A stretch of 64,000 nt of DNA from Homalodisca vitripennis (GCF_021130785.1 NC_060212.1:147647501-147711500); one strand, 5' to 3'; shown: positions 23,266 to 36,600, counted from the stretch's first letter. Notes: generated from the letters alone by a model not told the origin. Program-made: numbers and translations.

Positions 23266-23563
23266 GTGTGTATTTTTATAACCTTTCAACAGGCTTGGGT
23301 ATTTTGTTGGAGAGTGCAGAGAAGATAAGGTCGTGTTAGAAACTGCAGGAATCGGAAGTTGCCCTTTGTAAAATAAGGCTTTAGCTCTGTAACTGTAATG
23401 AGGTCTAAGAGAGTGTGAGATTCAGTAATATGATGTGTGGCGGAAGGGATTAAAAATAGTCATTTCAGCAGTTCAATATAGTGGTAAGTGTATTGTACTG
23501 ATTGTTAGGTGTTTTCATTAGTAGGTCAGTTTTCATGTCACATATGATTACGACTGTAACCCG

Positions 23564-23567
<4 letters not shown>

Positions 23568-23616
<49 letters not shown>

Positions 23617-23639
23617 TATACCGGTATTTTTGGGTATTT

Positions 23640-23680
<41 letters not shown>
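23568..23680. repeat. paired (TA)n tracts
   Basis: Two TA runs (23568-23612 and 23642-23680) are separated by a 29-bp spacer containing ACCGGTATTTTTGGG. Each run is self-complementary and the two can also pair with each other. The apparent Tyr-Ile repeat frames here are artefacts of the tract. Confidence 0.95.
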
Positions 23681-23684
<4 letters not shown>

Positions 23685-24244
23685 GAAAATTTGCATGAAG
23701 AAAAGGAACTGAAAAAGTATTTAATACACAAATATGTATATAGGAATATTAAGCACTTAGTATTTTGTTTGAAGTTTGTTTTTGACTTTAATGTTACTAA
23801 TTAAAAAAAAAAATAAACGATAGGAAATGTCTGGAAAAAACTTTCAAGCTTTATTTCAAGCATAAATAATATATTTTATACTTTGGTGCCATTCAGTGAA
23901 ATATAAAAAGTCCCCATTTTAGCTACTGTATCAGTTAAAGTTTACTTTACAATTGTTTTGTTTGCAAAACCCTTCAGTTCATATTGAAATATAAAAGAAT
24001 AAACTTGCATCAAAGTAACAAGAAGTGAAAAGTTATAAATAACATTTCTTTTGTTCCGAATATTTATTTGTGAAGTAATTAACAACACGAGCGTAGTTGT
24101 AAACTAACAACAGTTCTGTATTTATTACAATTTTCTCCTCATTGGTATCACAAAAACTGTTTCTTATACACCATTATATACTTATACTTTAAGTTCATTA
24201 AAAACAAATGTTTTTTCTTCTTAGTCTTCCCAATTAGTTTTCCT

Positions 24245-24330
24245 TCTGTCGGGTTGTCGCACAAAGGGATAGAGGGGGTTAATCAGCAGACAGTCGCTGG
24301 AGCAGAAAGAGTCGTACTACGTGAGCAGAA
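24245..24330. repeat. conserved-core island, copy B
   Basis: Carries the 20-mer GGGTTAATCAGCAGACAGTC at 24276-24295 and CTACGTGA at 24317-24324. GCTGGAGCAGAAAGAGTCGT between them closely matches copy C (ACTGGAACAGAAGCTGCTGC). See 8041-8120. Confidence 0.65.
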
Positions 24331-24862
24331 CCACAAGTACAGTGGAGTTCTGGCGAGTGTCCTACACAACTAGATTACATTCTCTTGTCTCTGAGCGTGA
24401 AGTTTAATCTTTAAGCTGAAGGTATATTAGTAGTTCTTCCATTATTGAAATACCAAGTACAACATGGCATTTATCGTAATTTGTTTTAACTGCGCGGTCT
24501 TAAAAACGTAAAACTTCGACTCACACTTTATAGAAATTCTTCTAAATGAAGTTTTCTATAAATAATGCCTTCAAACTGTCATAGGGTATAAGAGCATAAA
24601 ATAATCACCGAAAATATGATGATAAACTTGAAAATTTGTGCGAAACTTAATTTATTTATTGCGACACTCATCTAATACGTGTGTATACTGAATCGCCTAT
24701 GGCTTTAATATTTCCACATACGTTTTATAATGATCTAAGTAATGGAATACGTTTTTATATGGTAAGCAATTGCTGTTATGAAAGTAAAACAAAGTACTTA
24801 ATTTTTATATTTGTTTCATGATTAATTATACGTGAGTATGGTACACCATACTATACAGAGCG

Positions 24863-24864
<2 letters not shown>

Positions 24865-24896
<32 letters not shown>
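24865..24896. repeat. (TA)n microsatellite
   Basis: A TA run of about 32 bp. Confidence 0.95.
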
Positions 24897-24903
<7 letters not shown>

Positions 24904-25020
24904 TCTACATTATAGGGTCATCTTTAAGTTAGAATAATGAAACGTGAACTAAAACCCCTTTTTGAAAATTATTTTATTTCAGACAAGTGTTTAAGTACAA
25001 ACCATCTTCTCTGTAAACAT

Positions 25021-25193
25021 TATATATATATATGGTTACAGTGAAGATGATACTGATATATTGCAAATTTACTGATTTATACATTAAAGTGTATAAATGG
25101 CAATAGCCTTATTTAATTTCAATAAACATTGAATCACAAAAAGTACTTGCTCCGCCAGGAGTGGAACCCGGATCTCTCACTTGCCGGGTGAAT
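25021..25193 (-). mobile_element. truncated tRNA-like repeat copy
   Basis: A short TATATA run (25021-25034) and a 3' body portion (AAATGGCAATAGCC, TTTCAATAAACATTGAATCA, CAAAAAGTAC) lead into a minus-strand tRNA-like piece at 25148-25193. The piece has the T arm (with a TTCGAGT to TTCCACT change) and the anticodon loop CCGGCAA. Homology stops abruptly inside the anticodon arm at GGGTGAAT. Diverged bases and truncation mark an older copy than the 15-kb array. Confidence 0.75.
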
Positions 25194-28100
25194 TACCCTT
25201 AATTACTTAATTACCCTTTAAAAAATATTTCAATATAAATATCTAACTTTTAAGAGTATCTTCCATTTATAATATTGCGGGGTTATTTGTCTTATGAAAT
25301 ATTCATTATATTATTATTACTTAAAAAACTTAAGTTTACGAATGTTATTTCCTTGACCCATTTATATATACGTTTAGGATATGTGTTAATGAGTTAAACA
25401 ATATCCTATGTTTATATAATCATTTATCCTAAAGAACACAAGACGTTCAGACGTCCATTTGAAAACTATAAACTGCAACTTTAACATAGTACATTTGAAA
25501 ATGTTGCTAGTGCTTGTGTATTAAAATCTTAACGTAATTTGTTTAAAACTTGTTTATCAGCTGGATCGGTGTATAGTAAAAAAAATAATTGGGCAGAGCG
25601 CTATTTTGTATCAATAAATAAACCTGAATTGTAAAATCATAATACTAACGAATAAAAGCATTCAAGTAGTTTTTAATACATATCTGTAAATATCTGGGAA
25701 AGAATTGAAAACTCAATAATTTAATTTGCAGTTAGGAAAATGTAATTGGGCGCCTATTTACAAAGGCGTGTTTTTTTAAATATTGGGCTCCATAGTTAAT
25801 CTCTGATTTTGAGACAAAAGGCTTTAAATTAACTTTATATGATAAATAGTAGTAAAATAAAGGGTGTTATGAGAAAACAAAGTTGACTACTAAATTGGGA
25901 AATGAGTACAGTAGATTTTTAGACGTGTATTAATATGCACTTTAAAATCTTTCTAGAAAGTTAGGTTCTCTATTTATTGTTTGCTCTCAGGTTTATTGCT
26001 TCCAAGATGAACATGGTAACCCATTAAAGAAGAGCTATGTGTATAAAATAGAAAGTCGATAGTTAATAGAAAAACAGTTTATCTACAGTTATTTGTAACA
26101 TCTATTATTTATAACATATATGTAAATGTATTGAGTATTACCGACATTCATATGTCTAATTGATGCTAAAAGCATAAAAATCTAAAGGGTTTACGTGTTT
26201 AGAGTCTTTAATAAATATTTTATTATTTATGAATTCATAAACAAATGTACATAATATTAAATTATGGATTTTTATTAACATTTTTAGTTATGGATATGTT
26301 ATTCTTCATACAGAATGGATTAACATGACCATGTGTACAGGTTCACCTCGTTTGCAATAAAGATGCCGAAGGGTGGGAGGAAGAGGAAGCCGTGATGGAT
26401 TTAGGGCCGGAACTTTGTCTCACTTCCGGCCTCCACTGTAAATTCTTGCTGCCATTTCCTAGCTGACGAGGTTAAGGGTCTCATTCAATTTATAAAAGGG
26501 AAGCAACCTAAACCTTATAATAGTAATATTTGGAGCGATTCCAAATTGTAATTAAGTCATGTTTCCGGTAAAAGAAAATGGTTTAAAAAATTTAATGCAC
26601 TTTGAAGAATAAAATGGAAAATAGACAAACAAGTTCTTACAGAAAGACTGTAAAGGAATTGCAACGCAATAGTCATTACGTAATACATGATTTTTTATTT
26701 AAGTGTTTAGAAACTATGGAAATAAAATATATCATGAACAGTTTTATGCAAAATCAAAAGTTTTTCAAAACATAGATTTTTTTTTGAATCTCTAACACTC
26801 GAGAAGGTAATAAGGTAAGCAGGCAAATATTTAAACCACAATTTTGGACTTACGTGAATCTAAATTCGCAATTCAATAAATCGTAACTATGAATATGAAA
26901 TTATAAATCTAATAAATTTGATCTTTATTCATACATTTAATGCGACTACTATGATATACGGTATATTTAATTTTATAAATATAGAAGTATAATGTTATCA
27001 CTTGTCAGGAATGAAGTAATTAAATGTGTGAGTAGCGGACTCTTGAAGAGGTCTGCATGTAATGTGTTATTACATCATCGGCAGAGTTCTTTACGTTAAT
27101 CTCAGCTGGGAGAGTCTCTTGTGGTGAGGACCCTTGGCCTGATGATGGCACTGAAGAACTTGTCAGAATGGGTTACTACACGGGCTTTGCAGCAAACTGC
27201 AAAAACTCCTTTAACGAGATGGCGTTGTTATGTCATGTCCATTCAGATATAACTACTGAGTAAAGAAGTTACTTTGTAATTAATTATTTTTTTAATTTTA
27301 GGAACCCAATACTTTATAATATAAAGTTCTATAGTAATTGAATGTTAATTTGCCTGAAGCAATAACTTTAATATGTTACGAAATAGCAAGGTAGACACTT
27401 TAAACGTAATGAATAGGCAGTATGTTGTAAAACCATAACTAAATTTAAGCTCATTTTTTAATTCTTCGATGTCTTTACTCATTCGGAGTTTTTTTTAAAG
27501 CATCCAATCAAAAACGGTGTCAGAATTGAATTATTAAATTGACACGAATAATCAATCGTGTCCTTAATCATTATTGAATCCCACTTATACATATAACTGT
27601 AAACTACTAAATGTGAAACTCTATTATCTTACATAAGAGAGATAAAAATAAAAGATTACTTGCGGTTCACAGAAATATCGACCTACGAAAAAGGTCATTA
27701 AAAAAATTAAAACTCAATAATAGAAATACAGATTGGACAATCTCTGCTAAATATATTTAGAATAATTTGAAATGCTAAAATTATTCAGCGAGAGTATTTA
27801 GAAGTATGAGTAATACTTTTTCTAATACAAGTAATTCAGTTATGACGTTCTCATATGTCTTCATGTGGAATACAAACAAAACTTTTGAGAATAGAAGCAA
27901 ATTTACTACTTATTTCAGCGATTATGATTAAAAAAAAAAAAAAATAGTGAGTCCAATTATTACTAAATTAAATTAGTGAAGTACATAAAACATTCCTGTA
28001 AAGGCTGCAAGTTTAATTCTGTTCATGTTATGATAATATTTTTTAATAGTGGTAGATTAGATATATAACAATTGCAATGTGTTTGTAAAACATTTAAGAA

Positions 28101-31100
28101 ATTGTACTGCCCGATTAAATTTCTTTTAGCTCAGTATATTTATGTAAATCTTGGTAGAATTCCTTTCGTCAAAACGTTGTCTCGGCTTTTGATGTGATAC
28201 CGGTTAAAAAGGAACCCTAGATGTGGTTTTTTTTAAACGCAAACTAAGTTTTCTTCCATTTGATAAATACCTTAGTGAGAAATAGAGAATGTGTACGGGT
28301 TGTTCGGTGATCAAACAAATATTTTGTCTCTAAAACTTCACTCTGTATGTCCAAAGCGTGTTTAAAAACCCTAATTGTTATGAAACATGAACATAAACTA
28401 TTCATAAAAATCCATGCCACAGTCCCTGGACTACTAAGACATTCCGATTCAGCTTAATGATTAGTCTGGTTTGAAATATTACTTATACAAATTTTTATGG
28501 TCTGTACTTATTGTGCGTACGTCTCTTGAGCCCGAACATCCATTAGTTATTGGGCAAGGTTAATAAAGACTCTGGATTCTTACTTATTCAACAGATCTCA
28601 AGTTTATGAATAGCGATGTATCACGTGAATGTTCCTTCGTTGCAAAAGTACTCACGATCTCAAAGCACGGTTGGCTTATGATCCGTAACACCTTTGAAAT
28701 ATTTATTTAAACTCCATGTCGTTACAAGGCGTATAACAAAACAAGAATTGCGGATTTTCTTTCACACATGCAAACTAAACTTTTAGAATAATACTTGACA
28801 ACATAAGTATGTACGGTAAAATAGCAATCATTGTATTAACACCTAAAATAAACAAATTTGTCATCATTGTAGTATGAACAAAATACTATTGAACACAACA
28901 TTATACGGAACAGAAAGAATCTTGAAATGGAGAAGAAGTAGAAAGTTTTATTACAATATTACGTATATCTAAGAGCGAAACCTAGACAAGAAAGATATTG
29001 TAAAGGTGGAAAGACGGGCACAGATGCTCCCTTGTTTGATTTCTATATTTTGAGTTTTCAGCACTTGAACTCGATCTTAATTGGCTGTTGTTTTTTGACA
29101 GCTATAATTCTTTCGGTTTCCTAATTTATTATTTATTCTGAAGGGCACGGCACCTCACTTTGATATTGACTTACGTGTTGATCTACAATTTATTTTGTTA
29201 GAGTAGCATAATTTAGGCCTCTTTGTTTCTATTGATTCTCCTAAAGGTCTCGTAAATTGGCCTAATAACATTATGCATGATAGTTTTCAGCCCTAAATCG
29301 TTAAGCAATTGTAAACATTACCAATTGTCTTTTCTTTTACTCTCTTTGGGTTCGTAATTTTTCTGTTTATTGATCCTATTGGTTTACGTCTTTACAGGAC
29401 ACATTTATTCTGTAAACACACTTTTAGAAGTTTGACCCATTTCTGGCATGATTTTAAAATAATAATAAATTAAAAATAATAGTTTAACTGTGTGTGGAAT
29501 ATGAGAGGTTCAATTACTCCACGAGATTAAACTTGCATTTTTATGAAAGAAAAAAAAACCAAATTTAATTAGTTCGACACGAAAGGGTAACCTTTAGAGA
29601 GTGAGGCACGGGATGTGGGCGTTTGCTGCAAGCCAGGAGGTAAATGTCGTTAATTTATGATCAGATGTGTTCAAGGGAGGAAGGCAGGTTGTTCCTTCTA
29701 ATCGTGATTGGATTTTTTGCTCTCGCTTTTACTCTTACTTGGTCGAAACAGTGGAGAAAATACATTTGTTTTAGACCGCTTTTTCTGTATTAGAAAGCCT
29801 ACAGTTTTTATTTCAATCGTTTGATTACCAAATACCGTGACAAGGCTTAAAAGACATATTGAGCCTTAACAGTTTATTTAATATACGTTTATAATGGATT
29901 TCGCAATGAACATTAAAATTTCACTTTATAAATCTAAATTTAACTTTATGTAATTTTTTTGCTTTTAGTTAATGGTCTGTTGCTTTTTTTCTAAATAGAA
30001 CAATAGCCAGTTAGTCCTAGGGATATTTATCAGTTTTATTATACTATGCCACATTTTAATGAATAATAAATCACAAAATACTGTGATGAGGACTATAACG
30101 ATTAATGTGTAACCAAACTATAACTATGCGGACTCTGATTAGACCTTAGACATATCAGGATAACAGTAAAACAAGCAAATATAAATAAATCACACATTAT
30201 AATCCAACAATCCAACTTACATAGGTCATGTGTTCACGCTTTTTCATCGTTTAATGGTTTCTGCAGTTTTTAATACACAATTTTTGTGAATCCCAAAATG
30301 TTGTTATATTTAAACTACACAATATTATTCTTAAACGAAAAACACGATATATCCTAGAGCTGGTAATGTTTAAGTCTGACAAAAGCGTGTTAATGTACAG
30401 CGTGAGTGTATTTATTTCCTTTTCAAAACTAGTATGATGTGGGGTGATTTTGAAGAAGACCAGTCTATTTAATAAGGCAAGTGGTCGCCAAAAAGAATAC
30501 ATCCTCACGACAACATGAAAGATTCAATAAATAAAATAGAATGATTAAAATAAATCTGACTTATTTTTAATAAATAATGAACATAAGAGACAATAGTAAA
30601 GTTCTTCCTACGAAATATCTTTTGAGAAATTAAGCTTTAGATATTTTATTCACTTGTGTAATGCAATGTGAATAATTTAAATGTTTTTCTTCACTTGGTA
30701 AACTCATTATTTTAATTGTTGCCTAATTTTTCTGGACCATGATTATAAAGGTTTGTCAATTCCAGAATTATATAACAAAATTTTAAAGGTTGTCTGTAGT
30801 ATAGTGGCTGGAATTGGATATGAGTAGATCCAGCCTCATTTTTTTTATAGCCTTTTCAAAAACCTAATATAGTTCCCTAGTGTTATAAAAAGTATCTTAC
30901 TTCTCATGTAATAACCAATACTCTTATCATACAGTCTGTCTCCTTCCATTGCTGTCATCATTTAACTTTCAGGCTATTAGAAGACTCCAGATTTTTAGCT
31001 AGTACTAACATGTTGCTACTACTGAGGCCATTGTGTTCAAAAAGTGTTTGTAAATATGCTCCAGGCCCATAATACCATTATGAATCAAATATTTCTTATA

Positions 31101-31614
31101 TTTTGAAGTTCCATGCCGTTACGTTGTCTGGCTTGACAAATCATCTAGATAAGTCACGTCCGTATGAAATCTCAATAAAATGTCGATCCACAAGTGTCTT
31201 GGGTGGACTATTTTTTAACAGTCATATATTTGATGAAAAATGGGTTTATGCGAATTGTATTTTGAGTTATATATGTACTTAAAACTGGTTCTTAAGCTTA
31301 AATGATGGCGTTTACTTCTACATAGCCCTTTTTTAAGGTATTTGTACCACCCTGTACAATAAAAAATACTCAAATGTAAATTTCTCTATTTCTGGTTGAT
31401 ATTTTATTTATTTTTGTTTAACTTTTATATTCATTCAGTTATTATCTGTCAGCCGATGAGCGAGGAGCTATTACCTCTAGTCTCCACACTTATCTAACTA
31501 CGGGCTATAACGTGTCTGGTACAAATATAGATATGCTTTGTCTGTGAGGGTTTTATAGGTCGTAGTAAAATTATTTTTGGCTCTATTGTAAAGGATCACG
31601 CCAAAATTTTAATA
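25194..31614. other. long AT-rich spacer without recognisable genes
   Basis: Apart from the island at 26365-26475, nothing is supportable. GC-richer patches at 27040-27240 and 29580-29720 were read in several frames without a recognisable protein. A minus-strand frame at 30251-30508 is unrecognised. A pure A run occurs at about 27930-27945. Confidence 0.45.
26365..26475. repeat. CCGGAAGT hairpin island, copy D
   Basis: GGATTTAGGGCCGGAAC is followed by CACTTCCGGCCTCCA. GGCCGGAA (26405-26412) and TTCCGGCC (26424-26431) form an 8-bp inverted repeat. ACTTCCGG is the complement of CCGGAAGT, the consensus ETS-factor site. Copy E at 49515-49625 shares the island, including CTGTAAATT downstream. No frame is conserved. 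Confidence 0.6.
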
Positions 31615-31625
31615 CAGTTTTTATC

Positions 31626-31787
31626 TTGAAGTGTCAGAGAGGAGCCTTCAGGAAGATCAACCTAAAGTCGACAGATATCGCACCTGCGTTACCGCATAGC
31701 AGAGTATACATCAATGAACACTTGACGGCTGAGAACAAAGCGCTACTGAGAAAGGGCAAGAGATTATATATTTTAATGATACATTAA
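31626..31787 (+). pseudogene. LINE ORF1 (gag-like) C-terminal fragment
   Basis: A 53-codon open frame ends at TAA and contains ALPHSRVYINEHLTAENKAL then LRKGKRLY. The segment (V/I)(Y/F)(I/V)NEHLT...K.LL/F recurs near the C-terminus of ORF1 proteins of Jockey/CR1-like insect LINEs. The usual following aromatic, basic stretch is lost. There is no start codon and no conserved sequence around it, so it is a decayed fragment. A host exon cannot be excluded. Confidence 0.5.
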
Positions 31788-32364
31788 TTATGACTAAGTG
31801 TTAGTTGGATGATGGAGAGGAGGGGATGGCTTTGAAATTTACTTGACAGACAAGCCATGGAACCTGAACGACGAGTTGGTACTTTATGTAAAAAAGTGAC
31901 TACCACTGTCACACAGATTACGTTGGGGGATTCTTTTGGAATTTGTATATTAGTGGGTATTTAGTACCAAATGGGCTTTCAAAGTAATTTGAACTAATGT
32001 AACTAGTAGTAGGGGTCAAAGCTGATAGAAATACTAAACTTACAATCCATTAACTAAACACTCAAAAATAATGTTTTTCTTTAGTTATGTACGCGTTTAA
32101 AAACTGAGAATATTTCATTGACTGGTAATTGTTAGAGATGTAGAAGTAAGCCGTTAACAATACTAAGCAGTGATTACTTCAAATAACCAAGGATCTGGTA
32201 AGCTAAACTTACTGCTATTTTTATCCGCACTCGGAGAATGTAATCAATTCAGCATTTCAAGAACAAACAAATTCTCTGAATAAAATAAATTTTCATGATG
32301 AGATTAGTGAGTGGCAGGTGGTGGATAATTTGTTAATGGGACCGTGTAACAGGAGCTCCAGTAA

Positions 32365-32480
32365 ATTACATCGCTGTAATCTGTAATGTTATACTTGCAC
32401 AAGCATTAAAGACAACAGCTTGTGCATGGAGGTTTAGATTACATCACAATAGTTGTACTATCATGAATACATGATAGTAC
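32365..32480. repeat. cluster of nested inverted repeats
   Basis: TGCACAAGC (32396-32404) pairs with GCTTGTGCA (32418-32426). The surrounding GTAATCT and AGATTAC pair as an outer stem. Adjacent GTACTATCATG (32455-32465) and CATGATAGTAC (32470-32480) form a perfect 11-bp hairpin with a 4-base loop. The purpose is unknown. Confidence 0.6.
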
Positions 32481-32762
32481 TTTATCCTACCGTAATATAT
32501 TCAGAGTTTTGTTGTTTTATGTACAATTTTAGTTTAAGTAGTTTTGAGTAGTATGATGTGAAGAGGAGTAAGATTTTGAAATAGAACACTGCTACGATGT
32601 CGGATCTAATTGACTAGTCCTTGGAGATGCGCATGTCCCTAAAGTTCTCTATTCGTTGATAATATGTATATGATGCTTCCTATATTGTTTAATAATTTAT
32701 AGAAATATTTATATTTATAATAAGAAACTTGTAAAATTTTAATATAAATGAATTGTGATTCT

Positions 32763-33175
32763 TCCAGCAGTGCTGAATATCTTGTTGATTCGGGTTCGAG
32801 GAATGCCTAGAAGCTTCCTTTTGTCTCTAGGTATTGACCATAAGATACAGGTCTGGGTTGGATAGGTACCCTCTAGTTCAGACATTGTGTTTGGTCAATT
32901 TTGATTCACCAACTTTAGGTTGATTGGATGGTGGGAGGTACTTCGAGAGCCTTCCGGTTGATTCAAGTGGGTTTTCAGGAGAGTCTTTGCTGTGTGCTCA
33001 GAGAGAGAAGTTCGTGCTAGAAGTGATTAGCCTACTCTTGCCGTGTAGATCAAATGATCAGGGCTCCTACACTAAATGCCTGGTTATGTATTGAGGATTT
33101 CAATGCAGGCTTCTGCAGCCGTCGTCAACAACCTATCCCAGATGCACCGCAGTAGTTAGCACAGACTGCTCTGTC
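32763..33175. other. GC-richer island, unclassified
   Basis: Composition is clearly less AT-rich than the flanks. The minus strand holds a ~110-codon frame interrupted by only two stops (segments such as TAKTLLKTHLNQPEGS and IPRDKRKLLGIPRTRINKI). That suggests a decayed coding remnant. I do not recognise the family. Confidence 0.35.
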
Positions 33176-33600
33176 TTAACCCCTTCTCGGTTTTTGGCGT
33201 ACCATTATGTTGATAGCGATGGCGTAAAGTGTGCTATTGACGTAATATTACGCATTTTTTATTGTCCCTGTGTTACTCTGTTCGTAATATTGAGTAAGAT
33301 GCATTTGTGTGACGACACGTTTTGCGTCGCGCAAGTAGTTATGGTTTTTTCTACTAGATGTCAGCAGTACCTTAGCCCCCTGTCATTAGTATTTGTACCT
33401 TGGTGAGGTGACTGTGGTCGCACAGTGCAGAATGCTACTGCGCATGGTTCTTGCGGTGTTATGTCAAGAGTATTTTATATTTTTATATCTAGTGTTTATT
33501 GTACCATGGAATATACCAAGCACAAACAGCCAACCGTTGTTGTTAGCGAGATGATTACACCTACAGGAATAGTGAAAATTATTCAGTAGACGATATATAA
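33176..33600 (+). mobile_element. possible piggyBac-like 5' end
   Basis: TTAA at 33176-33179 is followed by CCCCTTCTCGG, reminiscent of the TTAA-CCC(T/C)TT terminus of piggyBac elements. The next ~330 bp are GC-richer and leader-like. They precede an ATG (about 33507) with a 27-codon frame, and an overlapping frame reads DDYTYRNSENYSVDD, an acidic stretch like piggyBac N-termini. No transposase core and no 3' end were seen, so the call is weak. Confidence 0.3.
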
Positions 33601-36600
33601 AATATAACAAACTTTGTATAAAAGACATTAAAAGTAACTTTTTTACATATCAATGTATGAATCTAAACTTTAGAAACCTTTATCTGTAAAAAAAAGAAAA
33701 ATAAGATAACTACATAATGCTTAATTATAAAAATTAAAACTCACGACTAAATGCCTACAGACGAACATACACGCAGCAGGGCTGACAAACATTCCTGATA
33801 TATTCTTAGTTTTTAGTGAGAAACCACACATGCGTATTACAGTATAGGTGGTAGGCCTAGGCATTCATTGAGTATGGCAAGGGTTTATAAATCAGTAACC
33901 TAGAGGCTACCACAAATTTTCCCAAATAATGCTACTGGTATAAAACCCTACATGCTGTAACAGCCTTTAATATAAAGGTGGCAATCATACACTATTTGCA
34001 AGACTAACTGGAAATAAGCCTTTTACTAGATAACTATATAATCCAATTATAAATAAACATCAATGAGTATAAACTACAATACTGACAGGATTAGATAGCA
34101 TAACCTCTTTTATACGGCTAAGGTGTAGCTTTTTTAGTACCTGCATTTCAATAAACAGCCTTATGCTAGCTAGAACTTCCTAAAAAACAAAATTAGAAAA
34201 ACTTTAGTTATTAGTCTAAAATAAACGCTTTATGGTTATGAGTTAACGAGGCATAATACTCAGTAGGCTGACACAATTGTGTGTGCCGGAATATGTAAAA
34301 ACATTTCTAGCTCGTGTTTTCCCTCTATGTGTCAATAACAAAAAGAGTGAAAGAGGAAATTTGAAATGAACCACAGCGAATATTCTTACACGACAAGAGA
34401 TGCCGAAATTTGAACTAAATAACTGTACCTAGATAGAAACTTTTGTAATTACCTTGTAATGAACATGAAAATTGCCCAAGAACGTGTAACTTGTAGCTAC
34501 GGGTGTAATTTAAAATAACTATATAAATATTTTGTGCTGGAAATAAACTAACAACTATAAAACTGCGAACCTGAAGAAATATTCCTCTCAATAAATTATC
34601 TATTTATTTCCTCCAGCTGTATTGGATTTCACCATGTGCCGAAAATTTCAACCACATTGCCATACCAACAAAACGCATTACTCTTCTCTCTATATGTTTA
34701 TAGTTTTCACCAAATTCCGCAACATTAAACAACGTAGCCACTACGACGAAACTTCTCAACTGGCACCACTTATCGAAATTGGAGACATTTTCATTATTGA
34801 AATCTATCCTGCTTCGATTTTTAATTACGATAACCTTGGGAACTAAAAATTTAGCTGCATCGTAACCCCTCACGGTGAATAAATAGAAAAACTTTCTAGT
34901 TTTTGCACATTGAGAAAATAAAATAAGATGAAACTATTTCCAATGGATTTTCTGTATATGGTTTGGAAGTAATGCTTGTCAGTTTTAAAATTATAATAGT
35001 TCTCTCTTAGGTTTTGAATATATTTTTTCACTTACCCTGTAGAGTCGGCAGTATCTTGTACTTATCAACTAATTTACATAAATCCAGGAATTTTATATAA
35101 AATTCCGGTCATAAATGAATGGTTCGTACTGATAAGCTATTGATATTTAGTTTGGGTATAAAGTGGTTAGTGTTTTAACTACCCACCATTGGCTTTAATT
35201 ATTAAAAAATATTTTATCAATATTTTGTATGATAACTGCAGTGGTAATAATAGTAAATATAATAAATGATTTTGAAATGATAACAATTACATTTGAAAGG
35301 GTGATTACGGTAAATCAGGTTAGTGCACTCTATCCGAACATGAGAGGAAAGGGTTAATCAGCAGACAGTCACTGGAACAGAAGCTGCTGCGCTACGTGAG
35401 TAGAAGTTTAACTACTTCACCGCATCCTGTAGAATGATGTCCTGGAAAGGTATAATTATGTACAACTCCCCCACTTACATACTGGCATTGGCCAATTTAT
35501 TAGCCCCAGTTTGAAGGTTTTAATATATTACTATAGATTTATACATGAAAATATATTTTACTGTTCTATTTTAGTTACTTATTTAATACTTTCTAAATAT
35601 TGATAGAGGCTAATACTTCCAACAAAGTTACTTGGACAAGTTTTAAGATTTGAAATGATAGTATGATTTCGGATTTTTGCTATTGTTATATGTTACGAAA
35701 TGTCTTGAACAACGTTTCAAGGATTGAAATCTATCCTCTTCGTCTGGTGTAATTGTAATTAGTATAAGAATAAAGAAAGAAAAGAAATAAAATAATAAGA
35801 TAAGGAAAAGGGATTAAATATACATTAAACCTGCTTTGATTCCAGATAGGTTAAAATGTTCCTACCCGTTGTCACTGCACAAGACGCAAGTCACGAGTTC
35901 AAGCACAAGTTACACAAGTATATACATGATGAGTCTCCATAAACAAAATAAAATATGATTTCGTCATCAACTGATAGGAGAGACTATGCTAAACGCACAA
36001 CCAATACAACCTCAAGATGGCAATTTAAATATGCTATATTATGAATTCGTTTAAGAGAAAATCCTGAATTTTAGGTTTGGTAAGTTTATGTTTACATTCC
36101 CTTGTAAATAATCTGTGACGAAGCTGACCATGACGACTTAATCTTGTCTGCAAAACCATCTAAGTAAATAAAAAGATACTACTAAGAAATTAAAATAAAA
36201 TATAATAAATATATATAATATAAAACAAGTAGTATTTAAACATTTAAAATATGTATACAAATGCTAATATGTCCCACAAATGTTTTTTGATTGAGTATCC
36301 AAATTCCATAATATGTACAAATATCCAAACCTACTTTTTCACTAACTTTTTAAATTATAATATGAATACAATTGTATCTTCAAGCAGACTATTTGATATA
36401 TGAGTATTTACTTATATTAGAAAATCAGTAGTTAGTTCATAATGTATTCTCATATTTTATATATAATTCAACTGACTAAGAAAGAGTCAAGATTTTTATT
36501 TCCATAAAACACGGTTAAATGTTAGAAATGTTTCATTTAGTAATCATGGTAAATATTTGTGATGAGCACAGAAATAACTCAAATTTCTATACATTTATTC

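Noticed and set aside
23465..23804. Tyr-Ile repeat frames on both strands
   Set aside because: Artefact of the TA microsatellites.
27040..27240. CCTGATGATGGCACTGAAGA as a second hammerhead core
   Set aside because: GAAG replaces GAAA and no stems could be drawn around it.
29600..29900. Hydrophobic plus frame (LFLLIVIGFFALAF...)
   Set aside because: Considered as a membrane peptide, but it has no plausible start or exon structure and T-rich DNA yields such stretches by chance.
34604..34873. Overlapping open frames on opposite strands (89 and 74 codons)
   Set aside because: No recognisable motif, no repeat context and no codon-use contrast with the flanks; cannot be supported as a gene.
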